Below, in pieces: positions 24,608 through 33,176 of a DNA stretch of 64,000 nt; position 1 is the first letter of the stretch, and each line of letters opens with the position of its first letter. Both the position numbers and the translations under genes were made by a program. Source of the DNA: Burkholderia sp. WP9 (GTDB lineage Bacteria > Pseudomonadota > Gammaproteobacteria > Burkholderiales > Burkholderiaceae); the NCBI RefSeq assembly GCF_900104795.1, contig NZ_FNTG01000003.1:1-64000 (forward strand), in the 5' to 3' direction. The notes beneath the pieces were generated by a model. That model did not search any database, was not told the origin of the DNA, and was given only the letters and a program-made list of their open reading frames with translations.

Positions 24608-26113
24608 ATGCCGTTCAGTCCGATTTGCAAAGCAACATGGGTGATGGCTTGCGCGGTATGGTGCGCGGCACCGGCGCTCGCGGCTCCCCCGTATGCGGTC
24701 AAGCCGCACGCCACCTCCGCCCGCGCGGTGCCAGCCGCTTTGTCGCACGCCGCAGTAGCCCGGACTGTCGCGGTGGCGCCGGACGGGATGCCGGACTACG
24801 CGTCGGGGCCGCTGAACATCAGCGCGGGCAAAGGCACGCTGGTACGTCTGAACGAGGACGCCACCTCGGTCTTTGTCGCCGACCCGACGGTCGCGGACGT
24901 TCACGTCCCGTCGCCGAAGGCCGTGTTCGTGCTGGGCAAGAAGACCGGTACGACGACGCTCTATGTGCTGGGCGCGAATAACAGGACACTGGTGCAGCGC
25001 ATGGTCGTCGTCGGACGCGACATGGACGGCCTGCGTAGCATGATCGCCGCTCGCTTTCCTGGCATGAACGTGCAGATGAGCACGGGTCAGGGCTCGTTGC
25101 AGCTTTCCGGCAAAGCGGCCAACCCCGCTGACGCCGATGCCGTCGTGCAGGCCGTCACGCCCTATCTGGCGGACAAGGAAGTCCTGATCAACCGGATGAC
25201 GATCGACCGTCCGCTACAAGTGCAGTTGCGCGTGCGCATCACGGAGGTGGACCGGAACGTCACGCAGCAGTTGGGGATCAACTGGCAGGCGATGGGCAGT
25301 GCGGTCGGCAATTTCTACGGCGGCATCTTTAGCGGGCGTCCGATCTATAACCTGAACCAGCCGATCGTCGGACCCACGGGCCAGACGACCTTTCCGGTGA
25401 ACCTCCCGTCGAACAACGCGTTTTCGCTGTTCGGCGCGTTCAAGACCAACAACGTCAATATCCAGGCGCTTGTCGATGCTTTGAACCAGGAAGGCCTGCT
25501 GACCGTTCTCGCGGAGCCGAATCTCGTCGCGTTGTCTGGGCAGACGGCCAGCTTTCTCGCGGGTGGTGAATTCCCCATTCCGGTGTCGCAGACCAATGGT
25601 GCGATCTCCGTCGAATTCAAGCAGTTCGGTGTGAAGCTCGATTTCACGCCGACCGTGCTGAACGATCACCGCATCAGTCTGAAGGTACGTCCGGAGGTGA
25701 GCCAGATCGACACATCGGTGAGCGTGACGACTGGGGGCATCACGGTTCCGGGGCTGAGTGTGCGCCGCGCGGATACGACCGTCGAGCTGGGGAGCGGCCA
25801 GAGCTTCGCAATCGGCGGCCTGTTGCAGAGCAATACTACCGACATCATTTCGCAGATTCCGGGTATGGGTTCCATTCCGATCCTGGGCAAGCTGTTTTCG
25901 TCGACGAACTACCAGAACAACAAGACGGAGCTCGTAATCATGGTGACGCCGTATCTGGTCGAGCCGACCGATCCGTCGAAACTTCGCACGCCGCTCGAAT
26001 CGCTTGTGTCGCCCAGCAGCGACATCGAATACAGCTACAGGCGTCAGGCCGGCGACGGACCTTCTGCGTCTGACCAACCGCGTCTGGTCGGCGCGGCCGG
26101 ATACGTCTATTGA
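24608..26113 (+). CDS. cpaC: Tad secretin CpaC/RcpA
   Basis: A 501-residue outer-membrane secretin through which the pilus passes. A Sec signal peptide (MPFSPICKATWVMACAVWCAAPALA) precedes the pilus-associated BON/N domains (about 80-230). The secretin core has the typical LTVLAEPNLVALSGQTASFLAGGEFP and the terminal GMGSIPILGKLFSSTNYQNNKTELVIMVTPYLV motifs. ATG 24608 is chosen because the signal peptide starts there; the longer upstream frame overlaps cpaB out of frame. Confidence 0.94.
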   Translation: MPFSPICKATWVMACAVWCAAPALAAPPYAVKPHATSARAVPAALSHAAVARTVAVAPDGMPDYASGPLNISAGKGTLVRLNEDATSVFVADPTVADVHVPSPKAVFVLGKKTGTTTLYVLGANNRTLVQRMVVVGRDMDGLRSMIAARFPGMNVQMSTGQGSLQLSGKAANPADADAVVQAVTPYLADKEVLINRMTIDRPLQVQLRVRITEVDRNVTQQLGINWQAMGSAVGNFYGGIFSGRPIYNLNQPIVGPTGQTTFPVNLPSNNAFSLFGAFKTNNVNIQALVDALNQEGLLTVLAEPNLVALSGQTASFLAGGEFPIPVSQTNGAISVEFKQFGVKLDFTPTVLNDHRISLKVRPEVSQIDTSVSVTTGGITVPGLSVRRADTTVELGSGQSFAIGGLLQSNTTDIISQIPGMGSIPILGKLFSSTNYQNNKTELVIMVTPYLVEPTDPSKLRTPLESLVSPSSDIEYSYRRQAGDGPSASDQPRLVGAAGYVY

Positions 26114-26135
26114 GCCGCTTATCGAGTCCGACATC

Positions 26136-26510
26136 ATGAAAACCGTCCGTCTTCTCACGCTTTTTCTCGCCTGCGCTGGTGCGGCCAGTGTCAGCGGATG
26201 CTTCAAGCCGCCGCGCAGCATGCCCGATCAGTCGGCGATAGGCTTCGACGGCCGCTCCGCGTTGCCACCCGATTGCGCGAGCCTTTCGCGCCCTTCGGTG
26301 TTGACGGATGCGGGCTGGCACCGCCCGAGCATGGAGTGGGGGTGTGCGACCTACACCAATCTCGCGGCGCAGGTCGCACATCCGCAGGACCTCGTCAAGC
26401 CACAGCCGCTCGGTCCAGCCGACGCTGCCGTCGCGGCGAGCGCGGTGCATCGCTACGAAACCGGCCATGTGATTCCGCTCGACACCGGCACGTCGCGCGA
26501 TTCCAAGTGA
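26136..26510 (+). CDS. cpaD: CpaD-type lipoprotein of the Tad system
   Basis: A 124-residue lipoprotein with a signal peptide and lipobox SVSGC (Cys at about 22). The remainder (PDCASLSRPSVL, WGCATYTNLAAQVAHPQDLVKP) matches CpaD-like pilotins that help place the secretin. Two further Cys (PPDC, WGC) may form a disulfide. It is 22 bp downstream of cpaC. Confidence 0.82.
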   Translation: MKTVRLLTLFLACAGAASVSGCFKPPRSMPDQSAIGFDGRSALPPDCASLSRPSVLTDAGWHRPSMEWGCATYTNLAAQVAHPQDLVKPQPLGPADAAVAASAVHRYETGHVIPLDTGTSRDSK

Positions 26511-26537
26511 CGCAAGCAACACTCACGGAAGAACAGC

Positions 26538-27758
26538 ATGAGCACGACTGACTTCAATCTCACCAAGGGCAACACCGCCACCCGGGTCGCGGATTTCATT
26601 GCGTTCGTCAACGATCGAAAGACCGAACAGGTGCTCAGGAGCTTCGTGCTCGATCAGGCCATGCCGCATACGCATGTCGCGATCGGCGGTGTCAGCGACG
26701 CGATTGCGTATCTGTCGAAGATTGAACGCTCGCCGCAATTCCTGCTGGTTGACCTGCACGACTCGGTGATGCCGCTCTCGGACCTCGGCCGGCTGGCGGA
26801 AGTGTGCGAGCCGTCGGTTCAGGTCGTGGCGCTCGGGGAGCGCAACGACGTCGGCCTGTTCCGCAGTCTGCTGAAGATCGGCGTACGCGACTATCTGGTC
26901 AAACCCCTCACGGTGGAACTGCTCAAGCGGACCGTGAACGTCACCGAGGGCAAGGTCAGCCCCGTAATGCTGGCCCGTGCCGGTAAGACGATCGCGTTCG
27001 CGGGAACGCGCGGCGGGGTCGGCACGACGACGGTCGCGCTCAACGTGGCCCGGCATCTAGCCGAGGACACGCACCGCCGGGTCGCCTATGTCGATCTGAA
27101 CCTGTACGGCGGGGCGGCGAACAGCATGCTCGGCATCCAGAGCAACAACGGCCTGACTGACGTGCTGCAAAACGTGCACCGGCTGGATCCGCAATACGTG
27201 GAGCGCACGCTCGTGGCGAAAGGCGCGCGGCTCTTCATGCTATCCGCCGAACTCGCTTACGGGAGCGTCCAGCCTTTCGAGAGCGACGCGCTCGGACGCG
27301 TGCTCGAGCTGCTGTGCGACAGCTTCCATTATGTGATTCTCGACGTCGACAAGATGACCGATCCCCTTGCGGGCGATGCGTTCGATTTTGCGGCGCGCGT
27401 CTATCTGATCGCCGACCGTTCAGTGCACTCGACTCGCGAGACGATCCGCCTGCTGCGCTTTATCGAGGACCGCGACAACAATCCGCCCACCTCGCTGCTG
27501 CTGAACAACCCGAACGCCGCGAGCGCCGGCAAGGTTCAGGCGGCCGACTTTACGTCGGCCGTCGGACGTGCCGCATTGTATGAGATTCCGTTCGAAGCCA
27601 GGGCGATCTCGATTGCGGAGAACCTTGGCGAGGCGCCGATCGAAAAGGTGCCGCACGGCTTCAACCAGACCATCACGCGAATCGGCCATGACCTTACCGG
27701 TCAGCCCTCGGCGGCTGAACGCACCTTCTTCCAGAAACTCAAACTCAGGAGAAGCTGA
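26538..27758 (+). CDS. tadZ: TadZ/CpaE localisation ATPase
   Basis: A 406-residue ParA/MinD-type ATPase with an N-terminal atypical receiver domain (about 1-130; VRDYLVKPL). The deviant Walker A is GTRGGVGTTTVALNVARHL near residue 155. TadZ proteins place the pilus machine at a cell pole. Its stop overlaps the start of tadA (TGATG). Confidence 0.92.
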   Translation: MSTTDFNLTKGNTATRVADFIAFVNDRKTEQVLRSFVLDQAMPHTHVAIGGVSDAIAYLSKIERSPQFLLVDLHDSVMPLSDLGRLAEVCEPSVQVVALGERNDVGLFRSLLKIGVRDYLVKPLTVELLKRTVNVTEGKVSPVMLARAGKTIAFAGTRGGVGTTTVALNVARHLAEDTHRRVAYVDLNLYGGAANSMLGIQSNNGLTDVLQNVHRLDPQYVERTLVAKGARLFMLSAELAYGSVQPFESDALGRVLELLCDSFHYVILDVDKMTDPLAGDAFDFAARVYLIADRSVHSTRETIRLLRFIEDRDNNPPTSLLLNNPNAASAGKVQAADFTSAVGRAALYEIPFEARAISIAENLGEAPIEKVPHGFNQTITRIGHDLTGQPSAAERTFFQKLKLRRS

Positions 27759-29149
27759 TGTTCGGGCAAAAACAGACACGCACGTCCGCCACGACAGACG
27801 ATTCTGCAGCCGCGGAAACCGTCGCCGTGATCGAAGCGACGGCGGCACCCGCCGTGGTTGCTGTCCACGCGCCGGGCGGCAATGAGACGCTGGTCAGGTC
27901 GGAGCTGTTCAAGACGATCCGGACCGGCGTTTTCAGCTTGATGAACGCCTCCGCCGCAGTCGGCAGGACGCGCGAGCAGATGAAGCCCGGTGTCGAACAG
28001 CTCGTGCTGGAAATTGCCGAGCGCGAGCATCTGAACATCACGATTTCCGAGCAGGGGCAGATCGTCGGTGAACTGCTGAACGACATGTTCGGTCTGGGGC
28101 CGATCGAACCATTGCTCGCCGATGAAACCATTACTGACGTGCTCGTCAACGGACCGGATCAGGTCTACGTCGAACGCCACGGCCGGCTCGAACTCACGCC
28201 CTACAAGTTTCGCGACAACACGCACGTGGTCAACGTGGCACAGCGGATCGCGGCAGGGGTCGGACGGCGCGTCGACGAAAGCAGCCCGATGGTCGACGCG
28301 CGTCTGGCAGACGGCAGCCGGGTCAACGTCGTGCTTCCGCCGCTCGCGATCCATGGTGCGACCATCTCGATCCGTAAGTTTTCGAAGCGCAACATCACGC
28401 TTCACCGGATGGCGCAGCAGGGCAACATGTCGCAGCAAATGGCGAACCTGCTCAAGCTTGCGAGCACCTGCCGGCTCAATATCATTGTTTCAGGCGGCAC
28501 GGGCTCCGGCAAGACGACGCTGCTCAACGCGCTGTCGCATTTCATCGGGCTCGGTGAGCGCACCATCACCATCGAGGATGCGGCCGAACTGCAGCTCGTG
28601 CAGCCGCACGTCGTGAGCCTCGAGACGCGGCCGGAGAATGCCGAAGGGCTCGGCGGTGTCGCACAGCGCGATCTTGTGCGTAACGCGCTGCGGATGCGGC
28701 CCGACCGGATCATCCTCGGTGAAACGCGCGGCCCGGAAGCCTTCGACGTTTTGCAGGCGATGAACACGGGCCACGATGGCTCAATGACCACGATCCATGC
28801 GAACACGCCGCGCGACGGTATCACGCGCCTCGAGAGCATGGTGATGATGGCGAACGGCAATCTGCCGCTTCTGTCCATACGCCGGCAGATCGCGAGCGCA
28901 GTGCACCTGATCGTGCAGATCGAGCGGATGCGTGACGGCATGCGCCGCGTGACGCGGATCACCGAACTTGTCGGCATGGAAGGCGACGTCATCATTACCC
29001 AGGACCTGTTCACGTTTCGCTACGACGCGACTGCCTATAGCGAAGAGGTCAAGGGCGTTTACGAATCGGCGCTGGTGCGGCCGGCGTTCTCCGCGCGCGC
29101 GGCGTATTACGGGCTCGAGGACGCGTTGCTGGAGGCGATGAAGCCATGA
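27758..29149 (+). CDS. tadA: Tad secretion ATPase TadA/CpaF
   Basis: A 463-residue hexameric ATPase powering pilus extension and retraction. Visible: an N-terminal helical region, VLVNGPDQVYVERHG, Walker A GGTGSGKTTLLNAL (about residue 250), the Asp box ITIEDAAELQL, Walker B region RPDRIILGETRG and the His box GHDGSMTTIHANTPRD. Its last codons overlap tadB by four bases. Confidence 0.96.
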   Translation: MFGQKQTRTSATTDDSAAAETVAVIEATAAPAVVAVHAPGGNETLVRSELFKTIRTGVFSLMNASAAVGRTREQMKPGVEQLVLEIAEREHLNITISEQGQIVGELLNDMFGLGPIEPLLADETITDVLVNGPDQVYVERHGRLELTPYKFRDNTHVVNVAQRIAAGVGRRVDESSPMVDARLADGSRVNVVLPPLAIHGATISIRKFSKRNITLHRMAQQGNMSQQMANLLKLASTCRLNIIVSGGTGSGKTTLLNALSHFIGLGERTITIEDAAELQLVQPHVVSLETRPENAEGLGGVAQRDLVRNALRMRPDRIILGETRGPEAFDVLQAMNTGHDGSMTTIHANTPRDGITRLESMVMMANGNLPLLSIRRQIASAVHLIVQIERMRDGMRRVTRITELVGMEGDVIITQDLFTFRYDATAYSEEVKGVYESALVRPAFSARAAYYGLEDALLEAMKP

Positions 29150-30120
29150 GCCGGGTCGACCTCCTGACGGTTTGCGCTTTCATCCTTGTACTCATGCTCG
29201 GCGTGATGTGGCTGACCGCGCAGGACATGCGCAAAAAGCAGCCGCACGCGAGGATCAAGGCGCGCATGGAGGCGACGTTCTCCGCACATAGCGTCCGAAC
29301 CAGGGATGTCAAGGCATACGACACGGACCTGTTCACGGTCAGCAAAAGAGAAAACGTGTTCAGCCACTGGTACGGTCCGAAGGCGGCACGCCTTCGGACC
29401 GTTGCCGGGAAGAACGGCATTCGCGTCGTGTTTGCGGCAGGTGTGGCTGGCGAACTGGTCGCCCTGCTGATGACGCAATTCATGCCGCTACCCGTCTTTG
29501 CCAGGCCGCTGCTTGTTCTCGGGTTACCTGCGTTCGCGGTAGTCCGCTCGTATGGTTTTCTGGTCCAGCGCTTTCGCCGGCGCTTTCTCGATGGTTTTCC
29601 GGACGTGATCGATCTGATCGTGCGCGCGGTGCGGGCGGGCGTCCCAGTGACGCAGGTCATCGGTACCGTGTCGAGCGAGTGCGCCGAGCCGATAGGTCAC
29701 GAGTTCAAATTGATGAGCGATTCGCTCCAGATGGGTCTCGATCTGGAAGAAGTGCTGGCGGTCGCGGTCAGGCGCATCGAAATCGCAGACTTCTCGTTCT
29801 TCTGCGTCTGTTTGCTGCTGCAGCGTGAAACGGGCGGCCAGCTCGGCGAGACGCTCGAGGGTCTGGCTACGATCGTCCGGACCCGGCGCGAGATCCGCCA
29901 GAAAACGAAGGCGCTAACCGGCGAAGCCCGCATCACGACCAAGATCATGGCTTGCATTCCGGCGGTCATCATGCTGGCCATGTATGCCCTGAATCGAAAT
30001 TATCTCTTTATTCTGTTCAAAACGCAGCCAGGACAGAAACTCCTGACCTTCGGCGCGATCTCCATGATGTTCGGGCTGCTGCTGATCGGCAAGATGTCCA
30101 AACTGGATACGTCACGATGA
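29146..30120 (+). CDS. tadB: Tad inner-membrane platform protein TadB
   Basis: A 324-residue T2SF-domain membrane protein. An N-terminal helix, a pair of helices near 90-125, the cytoplasmic GspF-type domain (FPDVIDLIVRAVRAGVPVTQ, QRETGGQLGETLEGLATIVR) and C-terminal helices fit TadB. It forms the platform with TadC on which TadA acts. Translationally coupled on both sides. Confidence 0.93.
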   Translation: MSRVDLLTVCAFILVLMLGVMWLTAQDMRKKQPHARIKARMEATFSAHSVRTRDVKAYDTDLFTVSKRENVFSHWYGPKAARLRTVAGKNGIRVVFAAGVAGELVALLMTQFMPLPVFARPLLVLGLPAFAVVRSYGFLVQRFRRRFLDGFPDVIDLIVRAVRAGVPVTQVIGTVSSECAEPIGHEFKLMSDSLQMGLDLEEVLAVAVRRIEIADFSFFCVCLLLQRETGGQLGETLEGLATIVRTRREIRQKTKALTGEARITTKIMACIPAVIMLAMYALNRNYLFILFKTQPGQKLLTFGAISMMFGLLLIGKMSKLDTSR

Positions 30121-31079
30121 GCCAGGCCAACGTCGAAACATTGATCAACCTGCTCATGCTGCTCGCGCTGTTCGCCGCGCTTGCGATCTGGTGGGCGACA
30201 AAGCACGGCGGCAGGCGTGGAAAGATCGCCGAGCGCGCCCGGCAGGCCGCGATCACCCAGCGCGTGGACGGTACGGCAATTGAGGAAATTGAGAACGGGA
30301 GCGCGTTTCGTCATCGCCTCGTGCGCCGCCTGACAATCATCGGCGACCGCCTTCCGCTTTTCGATGCGAAATACCGCCTGAAGCTGCAGAAGGAAATGCT
30401 GCAGAGCGGCTATCGCAGTCGGGCCGCCGTATCGATCATGCTCGCGGTCAAATTCGCGGTCGGCCTGATCTGTGCCGCGCTGACGGTCATGCTGGGCTCG
30501 CACATTCCGGTCATTGGCGCGTATCCGGCCATTCGCGGCGCGATGATGCTCTTCGTGTTCATCACCGGGATGATCATCCCCGAATACATCATGGCGTTTC
30601 GTGCATCGCGACGTCGCAAGGCGATGGCGGGGTGCCTGCCCGACGCGCTCGACCTGCTCGTGATCTGCACGAACGCCGGCAACAGTCTCGGCGTGAGCAT
30701 CCGGCGCGTCGCCGACGAACTCGAGACAATCTGTCCGCCGCTCGCAAGCGAATTTGCGCTGACCGCCGACGAGCTGAAACTTTCCGGCGACAGCACGCGC
30801 GCGCTGCACGGGTTAGCCGAGCGCATCAACCTGCCGTCGATCCGCGCGCTGATTTCCACGCTGACCCAATCCATGCGTTACGGCACGCCAATCACGCAGG
30901 CACTGCGCACGCTGTCGCGTACGGAGCGCCTCGCGCACATTGTGTCGCTGGAAGAGAAGGCCGCCAAGCTCGCGCCGAAGATGGTCGTGCCGATGATGCT
31001 GTTCATTCTTCCCGCAGTCGTCGCGATCGCGGCTGGCCCGGCCGTTATTCAACTGATGGACGCGCTCTCCAAACAATGA
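30117..31079 (+). CDS. tadC: Tad inner-membrane platform protein TadC
   Basis: A 320-residue T2SF-domain protein paralogous to TadB. The start ATG 30117 overlaps the tadB stop; in-frame upstream sequence is inside tadB and rejected. Segments include MLLALFAALAIWW, paired helices near 110-160, LPDALDLLVICTNAGNSLGVS and the terminal MVVPMMLFILPAVVAIAAGPAV. Confidence 0.93.
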   Translation: MSQANVETLINLLMLLALFAALAIWWATKHGGRRGKIAERARQAAITQRVDGTAIEEIENGSAFRHRLVRRLTIIGDRLPLFDAKYRLKLQKEMLQSGYRSRAAVSIMLAVKFAVGLICAALTVMLGSHIPVIGAYPAIRGAMMLFVFITGMIIPEYIMAFRASRRRKAMAGCLPDALDLLVICTNAGNSLGVSIRRVADELETICPPLASEFALTADELKLSGDSTRALHGLAERINLPSIRALISTLTQSMRYGTPITQALRTLSRTERLAHIVSLEEKAAKLAPKMVVPMMLFILPAVVAIAAGPAVIQLMDALSKQ

Positions 31080-31987
31080 AAAACGCTCACCTCACCGTCG
31101 CCCGACATACACTCTCCGCGCGGGGAGCAAAGCTCCTGCGCATTGCCCGGCACACTGGGCTGGTTGCCTGCGGCGTATCACTGCTGACGGCAACCGCTGC
31201 CTGTACCACGACGACCCAGCGTGTCTTCGAGACGCGGCCCGTCACGCGGAACTCGACGCCGAGCAGCATGAGCGAGCTTCGCATCGCGGATACCGCACTC
31301 GACTCGGGCAACCTCGAACTGGCGACAACGCTGTACGACAAGATCGTGAAGGCCGATCCGCGTTCGGTCGAGGGCTTGACCGGGCTCGGCAATACACTTT
31401 ACGCGGTGGGCGACTTCACGCGGGCCGGGGTCTACTACGACCACGCGAGCCAGATCGATCCGGCGGCGACCGCGCCGCTGATCGGCATGGCACGTGTCGC
31501 TATTCACCAGCGCCGCTTCGACGCCGCAATTGCCACCTATCAGCGCGTTCTTAAGATGACACCCGACGATCCGATGGCGTTGGCTGGCCTCGGTGCAGCG
31601 TTCGACCTCACAGGCGATCACCTGGGCGCGCAGGCCGTGCTGCGGGACGCATTGAACAAAAACCCTGGCGATCCGATGCTGAGCGTGAATCTCGGATTGT
31701 CGCTGATTTTGAGCGGTAATCCGCGCGAAGGCGCCAACGTGCTGCTCGACGTGACGCGTTATCCGGCGGCGCCCTCGCAGGCCCGGCAGGACCTCGCGCT
31801 GGCTTATGGCATGCTCGGCAACACGGAGGCGGCCGCGGAAATCCTGAGTCAGGATTTGCCGAAGGCGTCGGTGCAGGACAACTTGCGCTTCTACGCGATT
31901 CAGCGCGCGAGGCTCTCGTCGCAATCCGGCAAGACCGGCGCGTTGGCGGTGCCGAACGCGGCGGTGCAGACATCGGCATTGCCATGA
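31076..31987 (+). CDS. tadD: TadD TPR lipoprotein
   Basis: A 303-residue lipoprotein. The signal region ends LLTATAAC (lipobox, Cys about 42) and at least five TPR-like repeats follow (for example ELATTLYDKIVKADPRSVEGL and FDAAIATYQRVLKMTPDDPMAL). TadD-type proteins act like pilotins for the secretin. Overlaps the tadC stop and the tadE start. Confidence 0.88.
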   Translation: MKNAHLTVARHTLSARGAKLLRIARHTGLVACGVSLLTATAACTTTTQRVFETRPVTRNSTPSSMSELRIADTALDSGNLELATTLYDKIVKADPRSVEGLTGLGNTLYAVGDFTRAGVYYDHASQIDPAATAPLIGMARVAIHQRRFDAAIATYQRVLKMTPDDPMALAGLGAAFDLTGDHLGAQAVLRDALNKNPGDPMLSVNLGLSLILSGNPREGANVLLDVTRYPAAPSQARQDLALAYGMLGNTEAAAEILSQDLPKASVQDNLRFYAIQRARLSSQSGKTGALAVPNAAVQTSALP

Positions 31988-32496
31988 AGGGCCCGGCCTG
32001 GTGGCGCTCTCGTCGCATGCTGCGCTCGTTACGCTGGCCGGGTGCGTGGGCAGACGATCGCGGAAGCTCAGCCATCGAGTTCGCGGTTCTATCGCCGTTC
32101 GTGTTTTTCTTCGTGCTCGGCACCGTCGAGCTCGCACTGGACATGATCGTCGACGCGTCCGTGCAGATCGCAGCCGAAAACGCATCACGTATGGGCCTGA
32201 CCACGACCGCGCCAGCCACGGGGACGCGCGCGAGTCAGGCGCAGGCCATCGTGATGGCCACTCTGGGACTCTGGAAGAACATCGGCGCCACGGTGAGCAT
32301 CACCACACTCGACTACGGGAGCTACAACAACGTCGGGACGCCCAACTATCAAACCGGTCTGGGCGGCTTGGGCGATGTCGTGTCCTATCAGATCGTCGTC
32401 AGCCTGCCGAAGGGCTTCACCGGCTTGCCGAAATATTTTGGTGTGCCCATGCCGATGGTGTTCCAACGCATCTATCTCGTGCAGAACGAAAAATGA
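31984..32496 (+). CDS. tadE: TadE-like pseudopilin
   Basis: A 170-residue minor pseudopilin. A short basic N terminus, then RGSSAIEFAVLSPFVFFFVLG, the TadE motif with Glu five residues into the processed helix. The C-terminal globular part is Gly/Thr-rich. Overlaps tadD and the following pseudopilin by four bases each. Confidence 0.87.
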   Translation: MKGPAWWRSRRMLRSLRWPGAWADDRGSSAIEFAVLSPFVFFFVLGTVELALDMIVDASVQIAAENASRMGLTTTAPATGTRASQAQAIVMATLGLWKNIGATVSITTLDYGSYNNVGTPNYQTGLGGLGDVVSYQIVVSLPKGFTGLPKYFGVPMPMVFQRIYLVQNEK

Positions 32497-33176
32497 AACG
32501 CACGTCAAACACCCCGCCGCCCCGCGCCCATCGCTCTTTGTCCGCACGCTTGCGCGTGGGCTTGCGCCTGCTGCTGCGCTCGGATCGCGGCGTCGTAGCC
32601 TTCGAGTTCGTGTTCATCGTGCCGCTGATGCTGCTGGTCATGCTTGGCTTCAGCGAGATCTACCTGTATATGCGGACCGTGAGCCTGGTTGAACACACGG
32701 CTTTCACGCTGGCTGACTCGCTGGGACAGATGCAACAGGTCATCAACGATCCGTCCACTAGTGCGTCGAACAATCTGGGTTCGATCTGGAACGCGGCGAC
32801 GTTGATTGCCTCGCCTGCTGCGCTGAAGGCGAATGGAGGGGTGATTGTTACGTCGATCTGCGATTCAGGGAGCGGCTGTGCTCCCGTGACCAATCCGACG
32901 ATGGCGTCCGGCACGCCGATGCAGCTATGGCAGCAGGCTGCGCCGTGGACCTTATCCGGGATGAAGTCGCGGGAAACCACCGGCAATCTGCTGCCGGCCA
33001 CATGGCCGTTTCGTAACGGCGATTCAGCCATTGTGGTCGAGGTGTTCTATAACTACACGCCGTTTTCCATGACCCTGCCATTCTGGACAAAAGCGCCTGG
33101 CATGCAGACCATCTACGAACGCGTCTATGTGCGTCCGCGCGTGGCCGCGCCGTTCAAACTGGCGGCGGCATCATGA
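32493..33176 (+). CDS. TadE/TadF-like pseudopilin
   Basis: A 227-residue second pseudopilin. After a 30-residue basic region comes RGVVAFEFVFIVPLMLLVMLG, again with Glu in the helix. The remaining part includes ICDSGSGC (possible disulfide) and a C-terminal YNYTPFSMTLPFW segment common to TadE/TadF proteins. Start at ATG 32493, overlapping tadE. Confidence 0.83.
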   Translation: MKRTSNTPPPRAHRSLSARLRVGLRLLLRSDRGVVAFEFVFIVPLMLLVMLGFSEIYLYMRTVSLVEHTAFTLADSLGQMQQVINDPSTSASNNLGSIWNAATLIASPAALKANGGVIVTSICDSGSGCAPVTNPTMASGTPMQLWQQAAPWTLSGMKSRETTGNLLPATWPFRNGDSAIVVEVFYNYTPFSMTLPFWTKAPGMQTIYERVYVRPRVAAPFKLAAAS